Source of the DNA: Ureibacillus manganicus DSM 26584
GTDB lineage: Bacteria; Bacillota; Bacilli; Bacillales_A; Planococcaceae
Direction: 5' to 3'
Assembly: GCF_000772945.1 (NCBI RefSeq)
Contig: NZ_JPVN01000006.1
Coordinates: 62,001-126,000, forward strand
Length of the DNA stretch: 64,000 nt
Position numbers and translations under genes: made by a program
Shown: in pieces, positions 62,447 through 64,000 of the stretch
How the letters are laid out: each line of letters opens with the position of its first letter
Position numbering within the stretch: the first letter of the stretch is position 1
Notes under the pieces: model-generated
Told to the model about the DNA's origin: nothing
The model's input: the letters and a program-made list of their open reading frames with translations, nothing else
Databases searched by the model: none

Positions 62447-63080
62447 ACAAAAAATTGAGAAGTTGAGAGATCTTTCGCAAAGTAAGGAAAAAGTTATTAG
62501 AAATGTTCTTCAAACTATTCAAGAAAAGCGAGTGAAAAAGGTAAGATGGCAATTTCCTATTTTAGCATTGATTCTAACAGCATCAGTAGCCTTATTTATT
62601 ATTAACCAAACAGACTTTAGATCATATAATTTTCTAGATACAGGGATTGAAGCGAGTTCAAAAGTAATTGTCGAACCGCAAATCGCACCTCTAACAGATG
62701 AAGAATTTTCGTATGTTGGAACACACGAGGTACCTGATGCAACGAAGGATGACTTCCGAAAGTTTACTTTTACGTTTAAAGTGGAACATGGCCAGGATGT
62801 GATTTCAAGAGAAGTTGAGATGTTTCAAGGGTGGAAGGACTTGATGAAATCAATAGATGGTTTTGACCGATATTGGTTCGGTAGTGGATGGGAGCTCGAC
62901 AACGACAGTGAAGATTATGCAGAGTACTACATGGAGTTTGTCCTCTATACAAAGGGAATAAGCGAAGAACAAATACAACAAACATTTGAAGCAGCCATTG
63001 TTCAGGTTACGTTGACCGGTGAAGAAGAAAAGGTTTTAAAGAAATATCGCGTCAGTGATTATTTAGAAATTGTAGAATAA
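62439..63080 (+). CDS. Probable anti-sigma factor, single-span membrane protein
   Basis: The 213-residue protein has a charged cytoplasmic N-terminus (residues 1-36), one membrane span (WQFPILALILTASVALFIIN, 37-56) and an extracytoplasmic domain of about 150 residues. It overlaps the end of the sigma gene (ATGA within its last codons), the usual arrangement for a cognate anti-sigma factor. The outer domain is not recognised. With the sigma gene frameshifted, its target may be missing. Confidence 0.72.
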   Translation: MNKQKIEKLRDLSQSKEKVIRNVLQTIQEKRVKKVRWQFPILALILTASVALFIINQTDFRSYNFLDTGIEASSKVIVEPQIAPLTDEEFSYVGTHEVPDATKDDFRKFTFTFKVEHGQDVISREVEMFQGWKDLMKSIDGFDRYWFGSGWELDNDSEDYAEYYMEFVLYTKGISEEQIQQTFEAAIVQVTLTGEEEKVLKKYRVSDYLEIVE

Positions 63081-63085
63081 TAATA

Positions 63086-63121
63086 GGAGCTGACTCGAAT
63101 ATAAATGAGCCAGTTCCCTTT
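63086..63121. terminator. Terminator between the anti-sigma and protease genes
   Basis: GGAGCTGACTC pairs with GAGCCAGTTCC with a mismatch around an 11-base loop, followed by CTTTT; it lies between convergent genes. Confidence 0.65.
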
Positions 63122-63131
63122 TCAATTTTTA

Positions 63132-63968
63132 TTAATCATTCAAACGGTCTTGTACAAGGTCAATTGGAACAAACAACCCTACATTTCCATGTTCTTTATC
63201 ATCAATCGTTGCAAAGACAACGCCAATTACTTCCCCATCCATATTAATCACGGGACTACCACTATTACCTTTATATACTGGCGCATCCATCATATAGACA
63301 GCATCTTTCCAATCAGAAAGTGCTTTTGTCCCTAGAATGCGTCCTTCGTTAGCAATACCCGTAAAGAATAGAGGATTACCTATAAAGTAAATTGCCTCGT
63401 TAAAGGTGAATTCATAGGTTTTTGCCAAATTTAAGTGTGGGAGGTTTTCCCCTTCAACTTGTATAAATGCAATATCAATTTCAGGGTAGCTTTCAATTAC
63501 CTCTGCTTCGTATATTCCATCTTCGGGGAAGTAGACCGTTAGTGACAATGCATCTTCAATCACGTGAGCATTTGTTATTATTAACCCGTCTTTAGTTACT
63601 GTAAAACCGGTCCCTTTACTGTCTTGGGTTGAAATTTGTACGACTGACTTTTTATAATCTTGGATATCGCTTTGAAATGATAGTGAAGCTGATTTTTTTA
63701 TGAACTCTACTGCAGGAATAGAAAATATTTCAAAAATCACAGCAAACGTGCTAAAAGCTAACATGATGGCAATCAACCAGGCTAGGAATCTTGCAAATGG
63801 AGGTTGTCGTTTTGGATTAACCTTTTCACCAGCCAACCGGGCAAGTCGTTCTTCCCGTGCTTTTTCTAAAGCTTCCTTCTGTGCTTCTAAAACAAGCTCT
63901 AGAAATTCTTCATCTTCGCTAATTGGCTCTGATTCATTTTGTTCGTATCGTTCCTTTTCATTTGACAT
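63132..63968 (-). CDS. Membrane-anchored trypsin-like serine protease (S1C, HtrA-like)
   Basis: The 278-residue protein has a charged cytoplasmic N-terminus with a glutamate- and alanine-rich coiled coil, one membrane span (about residues 63-85) and an extracytoplasmic trypsin-like domain with all three catalytic residues: His in TNAHVIE, Asp in EIDIAFI and Ser in YKGNSGSPV. The usual PDZ domain of HtrA is absent, since the protein ends just after the protease domain. The ATG at 63968 has GGTGGTGATGG upstream. It probably handles misfolded or regulatory proteins outside the membrane. Confidence 0.87.
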   Translation of the reverse strand: MSNEKERYEQNESEPISEDEEFLELVLEAQKEALEKAREERLARLAGEKVNPKRQPPFARFLAWLIAIMLAFSTFAVIFEIFSIPAVEFIKKSASLSFQSDIQDYKKSVVQISTQDSKGTGFTVTKDGLIITNAHVIEDALSLTVYFPEDGIYEAEVIESYPEIDIAFIQVEGENLPHLNLAKTYEFTFNEAIYFIGNPLFFTGIANEGRILGTKALSDWKDAVYMMDAPVYKGNSGSPVINMDGEVIGVVFATIDDKEHGNVGLFVPIDLVQDRLND

Positions 63969-64000
63969 GCCATCACCACCCACATTAATACTCTAAAACT

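Overview
The window is low-GC, densely coded DNA from a Gram-positive bacterium of the Bacillales, most likely a Planococcaceae relative (Solibacillus/Lysinibacillus-like). The basis is strong AGGAGG ribosome binding sites, frequent TTG and GTG starts, an S-box riboswitch, an AbrB-type regulator, lipoprotein-type binding proteins and Bacillus-like gene families. The species cannot be fixed from sequence alone. No rRNA, tRNA, CRISPR array, phage or insertion sequence was seen.

Region 0.2-4 kb is a TAXI-type TRAP transporter (binding lipoprotein, DUF1850 protein, fused permease). Region 4-16 kb is a complete organophosphonate island: a deoxyribonucleotidase, a GntR/UTRA regulator, then phnG-H-I-J-K-M-L, a PHP-domain phosphoesterase that probably replaces PhnP/PhnN, and the phnD-C-E-E importer. 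A Pho-box-like set of direct repeats precedes phnG. The predicted C-P lyase subunit PhnJ lacks two of the four cysteines of the E. coli CX2CX21CX5C motif, including the position of the thiyl-radical cysteine. This is the most surprising observation in the window. PhnK next to it carries a four-cysteine insertion.

Region 16-19 kb holds an M20 amidohydrolase, an enolase-superfamily racemase/epimerase and a GNAT acyltransferase, a combination that fits N-acylation, racemization and deacylation of D-amino acids. Region 19-28 kb is mixed housekeeping: an alpha/beta hydrolase, a FhuF-like protein, a CDF metal exporter with Fur-like sites, peptidase T, a lysoplasmalogenase-like protein and a nitroreductase. 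Region 27.8-31 kb is sulfur amino acid metabolism: a SAM-I riboswitch with terminator, metY, and hom. Region 31-38 kb has an EamA transporter, an array of twelve 52-bp hairpin repeats, a NERD protein, an AbrB-like regulator, and a two-component system with a small membrane ORF between regulator and kinase.

Region 38-50 kb has uppP, a HemAT-like globin sensor, a lysine degradation operon (aldehyde dehydrogenase, lysine 6-dehydrogenase, acyl-CoA dehydrogenase), seven 21-bp repeats, a beta-propeller protein, a PdaC-like deacetylase and a split ThrE exporter. Region 50-58 kb has a PAS-GGDEF-EAL protein, a heterodimeric ABC exporter, a double GNAT protein, a GC-richer palindromic element and menA. 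Region 58.8-61.8 kb has divergent carD-like and marR-like genes. Their promoters share one 17-bp palindrome. Five more copies of the palindrome lie nearby, four of them about 155 bp apart in a gene-free 0.9 kb before a luciferase-like monooxygenase. The window ends with an ECF sigma factor broken by a one-base frameshift, its anti-sigma factor, and a membrane-anchored trypsin-like protease.
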